This document shows positions 1 to 8,795 of a stretch of 64,000 bases of DNA, one piece after another; position 1 is the stretch's first letter, and each line of letters opens with the position of its first letter. Origin of the DNA: Butyricicoccus pullicaecorum DSM 23266 (GTDB taxonomy: Bacteria; Bacillota; Clostridia; Oscillospirales; Butyricicoccaceae); NCBI RefSeq assembly GCF_900167005.1, contig NZ_FUXW01000001.1:372001-436000 (forward strand). Direction: 5' to 3'. Position numbers and translations under genes: made by a program. The notes under the pieces were generated by a model. That model did not search any database. It saw only the letters and a program-made list of their open reading frames with translations, and was not told where the DNA came from.

Positions 1-13
1 GTACATAATTATT

Positions 14-697
14 ATGATTACAGCGATTGATTGGAGACTGAACCTGGAATTTTTGTTCCGTCTGGCGTTGGCAGGCGCGTGCGGCGCAGCCATCGGCTAC
101 GAACGACTCAACCGACTCAAATCAGCCGGTCTGCGCACACACTTTATCGTCGCTATCGCCTCGGCGCTTATGATGATTGTATCAAAATATGCGTATTTCG
201 ACGTGGTGAGCGAGGCCGTCAAGCTCGACCCCTCGCGTGTCGCCGCGGGCATTGTATCGGGTGTCAGCTTTCTGGGCGCAGGCATGATTTTCCGCCGCAA
301 TCAGTCGACGGTCACCGGACTGACCACCGCGGCTGGTATCTGGGGCACGGCAGGCTGTGGTATGGCCATCGGCGGCGGACTGTATGTCATGGGCATCGCC
401 GGAACGGTGGCGATTTTCCTGGTGCAGGCGTTCATCCATCGCGATTCTCCCATTCTCAAGAACGCCGTGTCGGCCGAGTGCTTCCACATCGTCATGCGCG
501 ACGAGCCGGGGGCGATGACCGAACTGCGCAGCAGACTGCGGATGTACAACGTTGAGATCATGAACATCAAGGCCAAGAAGGAAGGCAACGGCAATGTGTC
601 GATGGATTTGCAGATTCGTCTGCCGCTGCATTTTGACGCGGGCGATTTGATGAATATGATGGAAGAATTTCCGGCCATTCAGGCGGTTGAATATTGA
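14..697 (+). CDS. MgtC/SapB family membrane protein
   Basis: Integral membrane protein of the MgtC/SapB family, 227 aa. About four hydrophobic segments fill the first ~145 residues, including the family-typical stretch GYERLNRLKSAGLRTH near residue 28 and a glycine-rich SGVSFLGAGMIF segment near residue 82. Residues ~150-227 form a soluble tail that resembles the ACT-like domain of long MgtC proteins. Family members are tied to magnesium limitation or to modulating the F-type ATPase, but the substrate of this one is unknown. The start is the ATG at 14; the upstream region lies outside the window, so its ribosome site is only partly visible and a longer operon cannot be excluded. Confidence 0.85.
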   Translation: MITAIDWRLNLEFLFRLALAGACGAAIGYERLNRLKSAGLRTHFIVAIASALMMIVSKYAYFDVVSEAVKLDPSRVAAGIVSGVSFLGAGMIFRRNQSTVTGLTTAAGIWGTAGCGMAIGGGLYVMGIAGTVAIFLVQAFIHRDSPILKNAVSAECFHIVMRDEPGAMTELRSRLRMYNVEIMNIKAKKEGNGNVSMDLQIRLPLHFDAGDLMNMMEEFPAIQAVEY

Positions 698-717
698 GAA
701 AAAAGCTACATTTTGCT

Positions 718-746
718 TTTACAAGTGCAGGGTCATGTGGTAAAAT
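718..746 (+). promoter_or_regulatory. Sigma-A type promoter for the VOC gene
   Basis: TTTACA at 718-723 and TAAAAT at 741-746 are separated by 17 bp, upstream of the VOC protein start at 783. Seen by eye only. Confidence 0.5.
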
Positions 747-782
747 AGGGAAAGAGAATTATTAAGAAGGGAAGTCCCTAAT

Positions 783-1208
783 ATGAGAAGTTATCTGAGA
801 CTGGCACATATTGCAATTTATACGACCGATATCGAGCGTTCTATCAAATTTTATGAGACTCTGGGTGCAGAATGCACCATGCGCGACAGCGTACAGAAGC
901 CGACCGGCATCAATCAGTTGGCCATGCTGACCCTGACCAACTTTGAGATCGAGCTCATTCAGCCGGGCGACGGCAAGATGCCCGCAGGTGAGGGTGTCAT
1001 CCCGCACTTTGCGATTGAGGTTGCCAACCTGCCGCTGGTTGTCAATGAGATGCGCGTTATGGGTCTGGGTGAGTTCTGCACCGAAGAGCCGATCGAGCTG
1101 CCCAACCTGTTCGGCGGTCTGCGCAACATCTTCTTCAAGGGCCCGAGCGGCGAGATGGTCGAGCTGATCGAGCATTTTGATGAGAGCACGCGCAGCAAGC
1201 GTCTGTAA
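783..1208 (+). CDS. VOC (glyoxalase/dioxygenase fold) family protein
   Basis: Small soluble protein of the vicinal-oxygen-chelate superfamily, 141 aa, one domain of paired beta-alpha-beta-beta-beta units. The N-terminal LAHIAIYTTDIERSIKFYETLG and C-terminal FFKGPSGEMVELIEH segments carry the His and Glu usually used as metal ligands (seen). The family includes glyoxalase I, methylmalonyl-CoA epimerase and ring-cleaving dioxygenases; the exact reaction cannot be read from sequence. A ribosome site AAGAAGGGAAG precedes the ATG. It appears monocistronic, with its own promoter and a terminator straight after it. Confidence 0.82.
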   Translation: MRSYLRLAHIAIYTTDIERSIKFYETLGAECTMRDSVQKPTGINQLAMLTLTNFEIELIQPGDGKMPAGEGVIPHFAIEVANLPLVVNEMRVMGLGEFCTEEPIELPNLFGGLRNIFFKGPSGEMVELIEHFDESTRSKRL

Positions 1209-1215
1209 GACAGAA

Positions 1216-1249
1216 AAAAACCTGCCTTTTCGGCAGGTTTTATTTTTGC
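1216..1249 (+). terminator. Intrinsic terminator after VOC gene
   Basis: AAACCTGCC / GGCAGGTTT stem with a short loop, followed by a T-rich tract. Confidence 0.85.
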
Positions 1250-1252
1250 GTC

Positions 1253-1288
1253 AAAAAAAGAGAGGGTGTGGGATTGCTCCCACACCCT
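1253..1288 (-). terminator. Intrinsic terminator of the iolB-iolD operon
   Basis: GGGTGTGGGA / TCCCACACCC stem; on the minus strand it is followed by a run of T (the A run at 1253-1259), just downstream of the iolD stop. Confidence 0.85.
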
Positions 1289-1315
1289 TCTGTTATTTCT
1301 GGATGGATGCTCGGA

Positions 1316-3286
1316 TTAATAGTGACGAGCCTCGTACAGATGATCTTCGATTGCCTTGCGAGCGGCCTGAACTTCCGGCTTGGTGGAAACTTCAGCGACG
1401 CCTACACGCCACCAGTTCTCATAACCAGCAGACATGGTCTTGGGCAGGACCTTCATATCGATCAGGGTCGAAACGGTCTGCTTCTTTGCGTCCTCGATTG
1501 CAGCTTCCAGCTCTTCCTGAGTCTTAACAGTGTAGGTCTTGCAGCCGTAAGCAGCGCCGATTGCAGCGTAGTCGACCTGGATGACCTTGCCCTTGTGGAT
1601 ACCGTTGGTCACGCCCTCTTCGAGCATGTTCTTCTCGGTGCAGATGCAAGCGTTGCCCTGACCAACTTCCAGGTTGTTGATGCAGCCGAAGGAAGCGTTG
1701 TCGAACAGCATAACGTTGATCTTGTGGCCGGTCTGGATGGAGGTGATCAGCTCGGAGTGCAGCATATCGAACGAGCCGTCGCCGCACATCGAGTAAACTT
1801 CCTGATCCGGGCAAGCCATCTTAGCGCCCAGAGCAGCAGCGATCTCGTAACCCATGCAGGAGTAACCGTACTCCATGTGATAGGTGTTGGTCTTGCGTGC
1901 ACGCCACAGACCCTGCATGTCGCCCGGCAGCGAGCCAGCAGCAGCAACAACGATTGCGTTGTCGTCGATCATGCGGTTGATGGTACCCAGAACGGTGGTC
2001 TGGCACAGCTTGCAGCCGGTGTCCTCGATGTACTTCTCAACGCACTCGCGGTTTGCGTCGTTGATCTCAGGCGTGAAGGACTCCTTGTCGGTGTAAACAA
2101 CGTGATCCAGACGATCAACCTCGTCGAACCACTCCTTGCGGTAAGCAGCAACAGCCTCAGCGTAAGCAGCGTCGGTGTGATAGCCGATCTTCTTGAGCTC
2201 CTCGCCGATTGCGGTCAGAGCCTCGTTTGCGTCAGCAACAACCGGGGTAGCGTCCATCTTGTAAGCCTGGAACTCGGAGGGGTTGATGTTGACGAACTTT
2301 GCATCGGTGCGGTACAGCCACTTGGAAGCGGTGGTGAAGTCGGTGTAACGGGTACCAACGCCGATAACAACGTCAGCCTCGTGCGCCAGCTTGTTTGCAG
2401 CGATGCCGCCGGTGATGCCCAGACCGCCCAGGTTGAGCTCATGGGTCCACTCGATTGCCGACTTACCGGCCTGGGTCTCGCCGAATGCGATGCCGAAGTC
2501 CTCAGCGAACTTCTTGAATACCTTGTGAGCCTCAGCGTAACGAACGCCGCCGCCGCAGATCAGCAGGGGCTTCTTTGCGTTCTTGATGACTTCAACAGCC
2601 TGCTCGAGAGCATACTTGGTGATCGGGCGGCGGTCGATGCGCCATACGCGCTTCTTGAAGAAGTCAACCGGGTAGTCGTAAGCTTCAGCCTGTACGTCCT
2701 GCGGCAGGGAGATTGCAACAGCACCGGTGTTTGCGGTGTCGGTCAGAACACGCATAGCCGAGATCATGTCGGTCATAACCTGCTCGGGACGGTTGATGCG
2801 GCCCCAGTACTTGGTAACAGCCTGGAATGCGTCATGTGCCGAGATGGTCAGGTTGTGCGGCTGCTCCATCTGCTGGAGTACCGGGTCAGGCTGACGGGAA
2901 GCGTAGATGTCGCCCGGCAGGATCAGAACCGGGATGTTGTTTGCGGTAGCGGTAGCGGCAGCGGTTACCATGTTGCAGGCACCGGGGCCGACAGAAGAGG
3001 TGCAGGCAAAGATCTGCTTGCGGCGCATCTGCTTTGCGTAGCCGATTGCAGCCAGAGCCATGCCCTGCTCGTTCTTGCCCTGGTAAACGACCATGTCCTT
3101 GAGCTCCTGCTCTACGCCGTTTGCAAAGCCAACAACGTTGCCGTGGCCGGGCAGCATGAAGATGCCCTTGACGAACTTGTGCTCAACTTCGTTGCCGTCC
3201 ATGTCGATGTAGCTGACGTACTGGTTCTCGAGGAAGCGAACCAGAGCCTGGCTTGCAGTCAGGCGAACGGTTTCCATGTGCTTCAT
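1316..3286 (-). CDS. iolD: 3D-(3,5/4)-trihydroxycyclohexane-1,2-dione acylhydrolase (IolD)
   Basis: ThDP-dependent ring-opening enzyme of myo-inositol catabolism; it hydrolyses trihydroxycyclohexane-dione to 5-deoxy-glucuronate. About 656 aa, the family length. The N-terminal PYR domain carries [17 protein letters not shown] near residue 45. A central NAD-like fold domain follows, and the C-terminal PP domain has the ThDP/Mg motif [17 protein letters not shown] near residue 500. The AGGAGG site lies too close to the first ATG at 3295, so the ATG at 3286 with a 10-nt spacer is preferred. It lies 66 nt downstream of iolB on the same strand and probably shares its transcript. IolC, IolG, IolA and IolJ are not in the window. 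Confidence 0.95.
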   Translation of the reverse strand: MKHMETVRLTASQALVRFLENQYVSYIDMDGNEVEHKFVKGIFMLPGHGNVVGFANGVEQELKDMVVYQGKNEQGMALAAIGYAKQMRRKQIFACTSSVGPGACNMVTAAATATANNIPVLILPGDIYASRQPDPVLQQMEQPHNLTISAHDAFQAVTKYWGRINRPEQVMTDMISAMRVLTDTANTGAVAISLPQDVQAEAYDYPVDFFKKRVWRIDRRPITKYALEQAVEVIKNAKKPLLICGGGVRYAEAHKVFKKFAEDFGIAFGETQAGKSAIEWTHELNLGGLGITGGIAANKLAHEADVVIGVGTRYTDFTTASKWLYRTDAKFVNINPSEFQAYKMDATPVVADANEALTAIGEELKKIGYHTDAAYAEAVAAYRKEWFDEVDRLDHVVYTDKESFTPEINDANRECVEKYIEDTGCKLCQTTVLGTINRMIDDNAIVVAAAGSLPGDMQGLWRARKTNTYHMEYGYSCMGYEIAAALGAKMACPDQEVYSMCGDGSFDMLHSELITSIQTGHKINVMLFDNASFGCINNLEVGQGNACICTEKNMLEEGVTNGIHKGKVIQVDYAAIGAAYGCKTYTVKTQEELEAAIEDAKKQTVSTLIDMKVLPKTMSAGYENWWRVGVAEVSTKPEVQAARKAIEDHLYEARHY

Positions 3287-3352
3287 GTCAATCATTCCTC
3301 CTAAAAAAGAAACGGTTTAATCTATATGGTTGGTGAAAAAGGGAAACGAAAA

Positions 3353-4159
3353 TCAGTTACCGGTCGGGCAATGCCAGATGTGATCGTTGGCATCGTCCTC
3401 GAGCAGCCACAGATGCTCCTCGTCGTCGATACGGGTCTTGTCCCACGGATCGCCCGGCAGATGGCGGATGCCCCAAGCGTAGCAGCAGGAGTAACCGGGA
3501 GCGGTGACCTGAGAGTGCATCTTGTCGGTGATGATTGCAAGACCGTTGTGATGGGTCTCGTAGATCTCGCCGTTGCCCCAGCCAGCGCCGAAGCCCATCG
3601 GCTTGTCATAGCGATAGAAGTAGCACTCAGGCTGCGGATGATGGTGCGGCGGGTAGGAAGACCACTTGCCCGGCAGGTTAACGACTTCGCCGAGAACCAT
3701 GTTGGAGTAGGGCGCGTTGTCGAGGTCGAAGCAGGTGCGAACATCACGCTTGATGCAGCCCATCAGCTCGCCCTGATTGCCGCGTGCCCAGGTGTCGGTG
3801 TCTTCCGGCTTGTACATCTTGCTCGGGAAGGTCTTCTCGTTGAGGGTCTTCTGCACGTAGATGTTGCAGGGACCGTGTGCGGTGATCTTGACCTCGACGC
3901 CCTTGCAGACATGCAGGCAAGAGGGATTGTAATCGAAGGGATTGGGACGGTCTACATCGTAGGACTGGCCTTCCCACTCGAAGGTGCACTTGCCGTCAAA
4001 AACCAGGCAAGCGAGTTCCTTTTCGGCCTCGTTGAAAGAATAGGTGTCGCCGTCCTCCATGACGAGCAGAGCGACGTCCATCATAGCGTCCTTGCCGATG
4101 CCCTCATCCAGGCGAATATACTCGTTGTAGCCACGCTTGACTTGCTTATCAATGTACAT
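3353..4159 (-). CDS. iolB: 5-deoxy-glucuronate isomerase (IolB)
   Basis: Cupin-type isomerase that converts 5-deoxy-glucuronate, the IolD product, into 2-deoxy-5-keto-gluconate. It is 268 aa from the ATG at 4159, which has GGAGGT 8 nt upstream; a longer frame to 4189 lacks a ribosome site. The second cupin half shows the metal-ligand cluster SSYPPHHHPQPECYFYR near residue 165, and the GMGF-like and GYSCCYAWGIRHL segments are typical of IolB. It is the first gene of the minus-strand operon with iolD, so substrate order and gene order agree. Confidence 0.95.
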   Translation of the reverse strand: MYIDKQVKRGYNEYIRLDEGIGKDAMMDVALLVMEDGDTYSFNEAEKELACLVFDGKCTFEWEGQSYDVDRPNPFDYNPSCLHVCKGVEVKITAHGPCNIYVQKTLNEKTFPSKMYKPEDTDTWARGNQGELMGCIKRDVRTCFDLDNAPYSNMVLGEVVNLPGKWSSYPPHHHPQPECYFYRYDKPMGFGAGWGNGEIYETHHNGLAIITDKMHSQVTAPGYSCCYAWGIRHLPGDPWDKTRIDDEEHLWLLEDDANDHIWHCPTGN

Positions 4160-4584
4160 AGCACATACCTCCAGAAAAAATAGTCCCACGCGTGCCGTAA
4201 AAGCCCGCCGCAGGGAGGAGTATTCATAGATACTCGGTTACAGTCATTATAGCATGATACCCAAAAATCATCAACGCTTTTGCGTAATTTTGGAGAAAAT
4301 ATCAAACTATTTTGACATTTTGCACAGGCAATACCACAAAATTCCGTACAAAGTTCCGAAAGTCGTGGTGCGGGCGGTGTGCGTGACCGGGACAAGATAA
4401 GGGTGAGAAAGGGTGAGAAGGAGAAAGGGAGAGCCGGGTTTTCCGGCTTGTATCTTGTCTTTCCGGTACATCTTGAGTATAATTATAGTCAAATGTCAGG
4501 GAGGATGCTTGCAGTATCTTCCTGTGTAATAACACGATTTTAAGATTTTTGTATTTCTGAGCCGATCAGACAGGGAAGGAGAGA
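4160..4584 (-). promoter_or_regulatory. Divergent control region iolB / AraC regulator
   Basis: A 425-bp gap without a gene. On the minus strand TTGATG (4269-4274) and TATAAT (4246-4251) are 17 bp apart and fit a promoter for iolB-iolD. A short palindrome, ACGC-aaaa-GCGT (about 4273-4284 on the plus strand), overlaps or abuts the -35 box and is a candidate operator. Toward the AraC gene there is a purine-rich GGAAGGAGAG ribosome site. The adjacent AraC and DeoR regulators are the likely ligands of this region, by inference. Confidence 0.45.
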
Positions 4585-5469
4585 GTGCAGGACGTGGACG
4601 CCGCACGCAGAGAAAAGCGAGAGCATGGAACGCAGGGGTTCCCGTTTCAGATTTATTCGGCGCCGCAGGCGCAGGACTCCGATCTGGTGCCGTATCACTG
4701 GCATCCGGAGACCGAGATTATCACGGTATTGCGCGGAACGGTCATGGTGACCATTGCCGACCACCGATATGCAGGGCAGGAAGGCGACGTGTTTTTTGTG
4801 TCCTCGGGACAATTGCACGAAATTCGGGGCGGTGTGGACAATTTATTCCGCGCGTTTGTATTTCCGCTGGACTTTTTACAGTTTCGGCGGACGGACATTG
4901 CGCAAAGTGAGCTGCTTGCGCCTCTGGAGGAAGGCGGCCTGCGGCTGCCGGCCTACGTGTCGCACGAGACTGCGCTTGGGCAGGAACTGTTCCGAGAGCT
5001 AAAAAAAATGATCCGCGTATGTGCGGATCAGCCGTTTGGATATCAACTTTTGGTCAAGTCTGCATTGCTGTACCTGATTGGCCAGTTGGCCGCCGCGGGA
5101 AAGTTGGAACAGCGTGCCCAGCGGTCGGGTGAGGAGTATAAAGTACAGCTTTTGCGCCGGATCGTGGAATATCTCAGCGAGCACTGTACCGAACGCCTGC
5201 GTCTTGCCGATGTCTCGGCACAGTTTGGCTTGTCTCCACAGTACTTTTGCAGCTTTTTCAAGGAAAATCTGGGCAGAACACTGGTGCAGCACGTCAATTT
5301 TCTGCGCATTGAGCGTGCCTCGCGTCTGCTGCGCGAAAGCGATCTGCCCATCCTGGAAATCAGTTTGAGCGTGGGCTTTGATAATGTAAGCTACTTTATC
5401 AAGAGATTCCGCGAAGTCTACGGCTGTACGCCGACAGACTACCGGCGATCGGTGAGCGATCGACAGTAA
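4585..5469 (+). CDS. AraC family transcriptional regulator with cupin sensor
   Basis: Sugar-responsive activator type, 294 aa. The N-terminal cupin-like AraC ligand domain (residues ~15-110) shows HWHPETEIITVLRGTVMV and GDVFFVSSGQLHEIRGG. The C-terminal ~100 residues hold two helix-turn-helix motifs: RLRLADVSAQFGLSPQYFCSFFKE and the signature ILEISLSVGFDNVSYFIKRFRE. The start is GTG at 4585, preceded by GGAAGGAGAG. It is divergent from iolB-iolD and convergent with the DeoR gene, with a single base between the two stop codons. The inducer is not readable; control of the inositol genes is inferred from position. Confidence 0.88.
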   Translation: MQDVDAARREKREHGTQGFPFQIYSAPQAQDSDLVPYHWHPETEIITVLRGTVMVTIADHRYAGQEGDVFFVSSGQLHEIRGGVDNLFRAFVFPLDFLQFRRTDIAQSELLAPLEEGGLRLPAYVSHETALGQELFRELKKMIRVCADQPFGYQLLVKSALLYLIGQLAAAGKLEQRAQRSGEEYKVQLLRRIVEYLSEHCTERLRLADVSAQFGLSPQYFCSFFKENLGRTLVQHVNFLRIERASRLLRESDLPILEISLSVGFDNVSYFIKRFREVYGCTPTDYRRSVSDRQ

Positions 5470-5470
5470 A

Positions 5471-6229
5471 TCAGCGGTCGTAGCGCACGCGGATGTTGTT
5501 CTCCGAGAAGAAATGCAGATATTTCTCGGGCGGACGGCGATCGGTGATGAACGCGGTCAGATCCTGAAGCTGGCAGAAGGAGATGACAGCGGACTTGTCC
5601 AGCTTAGACGAGTCGGCCATCAGATAGATGGACGAAGCACGCTGTACAACGCCGCGCTTGATCTCTGCTTCGAGGAAGGTGGTATTGGTCATGCCGCTCT
5701 CGAGCGAAACGCCGGTTGCAGCCATAAATGCCTTGTTGATGGTCATACCGGACAGCATTTCAAAGGTAGAAAGGCCGGTAAAGGAGTCGGTAGCACTGCT
5801 GTAAATGCCGCCGAGCGAGATGAGGCTGAGGTTATCGTACTTGGAAGCCTCGCTCATTGCGCCCAGCGAGTGGGTGATTACGGTCACGCGCTTGCGGCCG
5901 GACAGGTAACGCAGCAGGCAGACGGTCGTCGAGCCCGAGTCGAGGAAAATGGTATCGCCGTCCTGTACTTCGGCAGCGGCGAGCATACCAATCTGGTTTT
6001 TGTCAGCGGAATTCAAGTTGGTGCGCACAGGCATGGGGACAGCGCCGGGCGAGCCGACGGTGGTAACGCCGCCATAAACCTTGGCGATGTGGCCGCGTGC
6101 TTCAAGGTCGTTGAGGTCGCGGCGGATGGTATTCTTGGATACACCGAAGACCTCGCAGAGTTCATCGATGGAAACGGTCTCTTTCGAGATAACGTACTGC
6201 TCGATCGAGTTGAGACGACTGATTTTCAT
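5471..6229 (-). CDS. DeoR family transcriptional regulator (IolR-like)
   Basis: Repressor of the DeoR/GlpR family, 252 aa. The N-terminal winged helix carries VSIDELCEVFGVSKNTIRRDL at residues ~18-38. The C-terminal sensor domain has the DSGSTTVCLLRYL phosphosugar-binding loop near residue 97 and the ISLGGIYSSATDSFTG segment. IolR of Bacillus belongs to this family and responds to 2-deoxy-5-keto-gluconate-phosphate, so IolR function is a reasonable inference here but not shown. The start has GGGAG upstream. It is transcribed away from the transketolase genes across a 0.5-kb divergent region. Confidence 0.85.
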   Translation of the reverse strand: MKISRLNSIEQYVISKETVSIDELCEVFGVSKNTIRRDLNDLEARGHIAKVYGGVTTVGSPGAVPMPVRTNLNSADKNQIGMLAAAEVQDGDTIFLDSGSTTVCLLRYLSGRKRVTVITHSLGAMSEASKYDNLSLISLGGIYSSATDSFTGLSTFEMLSGMTINKAFMAATGVSLESGMTNTTFLEAEIKRGVVQRASSIYLMADSSKLDKSAVISFCQLQDLTAFITDRRPPEKYLHFFSENNIRVRYDR

Positions 6230-6743
6230 ATATTCTCCCTTTTCTTCCTAATGTCCGTGTGATGAAAGCGCATGGCTTTTCACAATCCCAAATTCTCTGA
6301 TTGGCCATGGTTTATGTGTAAAGAATCTGCGCGCGCGTATGGCCGGACGCAAAGCGCACAGAAATACAGCTGTCGGCTCCCGACGGGATTAGTCGGAAGG
6401 CCGTAGAAAACAAAACAACCCTGCTTATAATTTTATCAGAAAATAACGAAAAAGCAACCAGAATTCGGGCGAAAATCGGCATGTTTCTCCAAGGGGTATT
6501 TTTTGGTCGGAATCGGGCGAAAAAGCACGCTTTTCACAGAGGTTTTGGGAATGCTCGAAAATAAAAGTCAATCAGAATGTGACCAAAGTAACAAAAAATT
6601 TTTCAGAAAAATCCCCAACTCAGCATTGAAATTTAGCCAGAACGATGATAGACTACAAGTAGTGAGAAGGAGAAAACGGCAGACCCAAAGGCGGTTTGGC
6701 CGGTTTTCACATGAATAACTGTAATTATAGGCAGGTGTATGCA
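6230..6743. promoter_or_regulatory. Divergent control region DeoR / transketolase with paired operator-like sites
   Basis: A 514-bp gap with no convincing gene. A likely promoter for the transketolase genes is TTGAAA (6626-6631), 17 bp, TAGACT (6649-6654). Two similar imperfect palindromes sit near the two ends: one at 6263-6284 built on TGAAAGC/GCTTTTCACA and one at 6518-6539 built on GAAAAAGC/GCTTTTCACA. The 11-mer TCGGGCGAAAA is repeated directly at 6465-6475 and 6513-6523. These could be DeoR or CcpA-type operators; no search was possible. Confidence 0.45.
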
Positions 6744-7595
6744 ATGCAGAAAGCAGAAAAAATGAAGGAACTGCGCGTATTTGCCCAGGAAATCAGAGTT
6801 GAGGCTCTGAAGACCATCGGCTCGCTTGGCTTTGGCCATGTCGGCGGTTCCATGTCCGTTGTAGAGGCTCTGGCTGTACTGTACGGCAGCGTTATGAAGG
6901 TTGACCCCAAGAATCCCCGCTGGGAAGATCGTGACTGGTGCGTTATGTCCAAGGGTCATGCAGGCCCGGCTATGTACGCAACCCTGGGTCTGAAGGGCTT
7001 CTATCCTCTCGAGCAGGCTTATACCCTCAACCAGCCCCATACCAATTTCCCGTCCCATACCGACCGCACCAAGACTCCGGGCGTTGATCTGACCACCGGT
7101 TCTCTCGGTCAGGGTATGTCCACCGCAACCGGCGCTGCACTGGCAAACAAGGTTGACGGCCGTACCAATCATGTATTCGTATTCGTTGGTGACGGCGAGT
7201 GCGACGAAGGTCAGGTTTGGGAGGCAGCTCAGTTTGCTGCACACTACAAGCTGGACAATCTGGTTTGCTTCGTAGACTCCAACAAGCGTCAGCTCGACGG
7301 TTCGGTTGACGACATCATGAGCCACGGCAAGGGCATCGGCGCAAAGTTCGACGCTTTTGGCTGGAACGTCATCGATGTTGCTGACGGCAACGATGTAGAG
7401 CAGGTTTACGACGCTGTTGAGGCTGCTTACCAGGTTACCGGCAAGCCCACCTGCATCGTGCTCAACACCATTAAGGGCAAGGGCTGCACCTTTGCAGAGC
7501 CGTCCGGCGCACACTCCTCGCAGCCGAGCAAGGAGCAGTGGGACGAGGCGATCGCTTTTGCAGAGGCAGAGCTCGCCAAGGTCAAGGCACAGTAA
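6744..7595 (+). CDS. Transketolase N-terminal (ThDP-binding) subunit
   Basis: First half of a split transketolase, 283 aa, which with the next gene moves two-carbon units between ketoses and aldoses in the non-oxidative pentose phosphate pathway. GFGHVGGSMSVVEALAVLYG near residue 30 and the ThDP/Mg motif GDGECDEGQVWEAAQFAAHY near residue 150 are typical. The ATG at 6744 is chosen because AGGCAGGTG lies 7 nt upstream; ATG 6711 and TTG 6696 lack a well-placed site. The gene ends 15 nt before the C-terminal subunit. Placement beside inositol genes suggests a role in handling their C3/C5 products, by inference. Confidence 0.93.
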   Translation: MQKAEKMKELRVFAQEIRVEALKTIGSLGFGHVGGSMSVVEALAVLYGSVMKVDPKNPRWEDRDWCVMSKGHAGPAMYATLGLKGFYPLEQAYTLNQPHTNFPSHTDRTKTPGVDLTTGSLGQGMSTATGAALANKVDGRTNHVFVFVGDGECDEGQVWEAAQFAAHYKLDNLVCFVDSNKRQLDGSVDDIMSHGKGIGAKFDAFGWNVIDVADGNDVEQVYDAVEAAYQVTGKPTCIVLNTIKGKGCTFAEPSGAHSSQPSKEQWDEAIAFAEAELAKVKAQ

Positions 7596-7610
7596 GGAGG
7601 GTATCGAACA

Positions 7611-8576
7611 ATGAGCTTTACTTTGATTGGCAAGCACGAGAAGGATTCCCGTGCAAATCGTGACGGTTACGTAACCGCCATGGAAGAGATGATGAAGGCA
7701 GACCGCAACGTCGTACACATCGACTGCGACCTGTACAACTGCATCAACACCGCGAAGCTGGAGAAGGAGTTCCCCGGCCAGTGCTTCAACGCTGGTATCG
7801 CTGAGGCTGACGCTGTCGGCGTTGCAGCTGGTATGACCGCTGCCGGCAAGACCGCTTTCGTTCACTCGTTCGGCTGCTTCGCTTCCCGCCGTGCATTCGA
7901 CCAGGCATTCATGTCCGCAGCATACGCAAAGCTGCCGGTACATATCATCGGTTCCGACCCCGGCGTATGCGCTGCATACAACGGCGGTACCCACATGCCG
8001 TTTGAGGATTGCGCACTGTACATGTCCATCCCGGACGCAGTTGTTATCGATCCGACCGACTACGCTATGATTCACTGCCTGACCAAGAAGCTGGCAGAGT
8101 CCAAGAAGTTCTCCTACATGCGCATGGTTCGTAAGGGCATCGTAAAGGTCTACGACGACGGTGCTGACTTCGAGATCGGCAAGGGCGTTACCCTGAAGGA
8201 AGGCAAGGATGTTACCATCATCGCTTCCGGTATCATGGTAGACGAGGCACTCAAGGCTCAGGAAGCCCTGGAGGCTGAGGGCGTATCGGCTAAGGTTGTT
8301 GATATGTTCACCTGGAAGCCCATCGACGAGGAGCTGATCGTAGCTTCCGCGAAGGAGACCGGTGCGATCGTAACCGCTGAGAACCATCAGGTAAACTGCG
8401 GTCTGGGTTCTGCTGTTGCACAGGTTGTAGCAAAGAACTGCCCGGTACCGATGGAGATGGTTGGTGTACAGAACCGCTTTGGCCAGGTTGGTGCACAGAA
8501 CTTCCTGCAGGAAGAGTACAACCTGACTGCAGCTGACATCGTAGCAGCTGTTAAGAAGGCTATCGCTCGTAAGTAA
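7611..8576 (+). CDS. Transketolase C-terminal subunit
   Basis: Second half of the split transketolase, 321 aa, holding the pyrimidine-binding domain (residues ~10-180) and the C-terminal transketolase domain (~190-315). The PYR domain shows FNAGIAEADAVGVAAGMTAAG, with the conserved Glu that activates ThDP, followed by FVHSFGCFASRRAFDQ. The C-terminal domain shows VTIIASGIMVDEAL and TAENHQVNCGLGSAVA. AAGGAGGG precedes the ATG. It forms an operon with the N-terminal subunit and is followed by a strong terminator. Confidence 0.94.
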   Translation: MSFTLIGKHEKDSRANRDGYVTAMEEMMKADRNVVHIDCDLYNCINTAKLEKEFPGQCFNAGIAEADAVGVAAGMTAAGKTAFVHSFGCFASRRAFDQAFMSAAYAKLPVHIIGSDPGVCAAYNGGTHMPFEDCALYMSIPDAVVIDPTDYAMIHCLTKKLAESKKFSYMRMVRKGIVKVYDDGADFEIGKGVTLKEGKDVTIIASGIMVDEALKAQEALEAEGVSAKVVDMFTWKPIDEELIVASAKETGAIVTAENHQVNCGLGSAVAQVVAKNCPVPMEMVGVQNRFGQVGAQNFLQEEYNLTAADIVAAVKKAIARK

Positions 8577-8607
8577 TTGATTGGGGCGTAGGCTCTAAGT
8601 CAAATAG

Positions 8608-8640
8608 AAAAGGGATGTCCGTCAGGACATCCCTTTTGTT
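8608..8640 (+). terminator. Intrinsic terminator after transketolase
   Basis: AAAAGGGATGTCC / GGACATCCCTTTT stem, GTCA loop, then a T-rich tail. Confidence 0.9.
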
Positions 8641-8652
8641 TTTATGTTTTGG

Positions 8653-8794
8653 TTGATTTTCCCTTGCGGGGGACGGGAAAATCAAAGGGGGGATTTCGCA
8701 TCCTGCGGGATGCGACTCAGGGCGCTGCCCTGAGAACCCGCAAGCCTTTCGAGAAAGGCTTGAGCGAAAGCTTCAATTTCGGCTGCGGGCGGGA
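8653..8794. repeat. Hairpin-dense intergenic element
   Basis: About 140 nt made almost wholly of inverted repeats: TTGATTTTCCC/GGGAAAATCAA (8653-8685), CGCATCC/GGATGCG (8697-8714), CTCAGGGC/GCCCTGAG (8716-8734) and AAGCCTTTC/GAAAGGCTT (8742-8761). The last is enclosed by CCCGC/GCGGG (8737-8789). It lies between the transketolase terminator and the end of the convergent lipoprotein gene. No second copy was seen in this window. The dense, GC-rich stems suggest a dispersed intergenic repeat of the REP/MITE kind. Confidence 0.5.
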
Positions 8795-8795
8795 T

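Noticed and set aside
1268-3304. Long plus-strand frame of 678 codons opposite iolD
   Set aside because: Shadow frame from the codon bias of iolD; no family motifs, while the minus strand encodes a full ThDP enzyme. The same holds for long frames opposite thrS, proS, glnA, the SLH genes and the hydrogenases.
5463-5490. Terminator between the convergent AraC and DeoR genes
   Set aside because: The stop codons are one base apart and no stem with a T tract could be found; convergent transcription seems unresolved here.
6503-6718. 71-codon frame upstream of transketolase
   Set aside because: It crosses the likely transketolase promoter, lacks a ribosome site and has a composition unlike the other genes.
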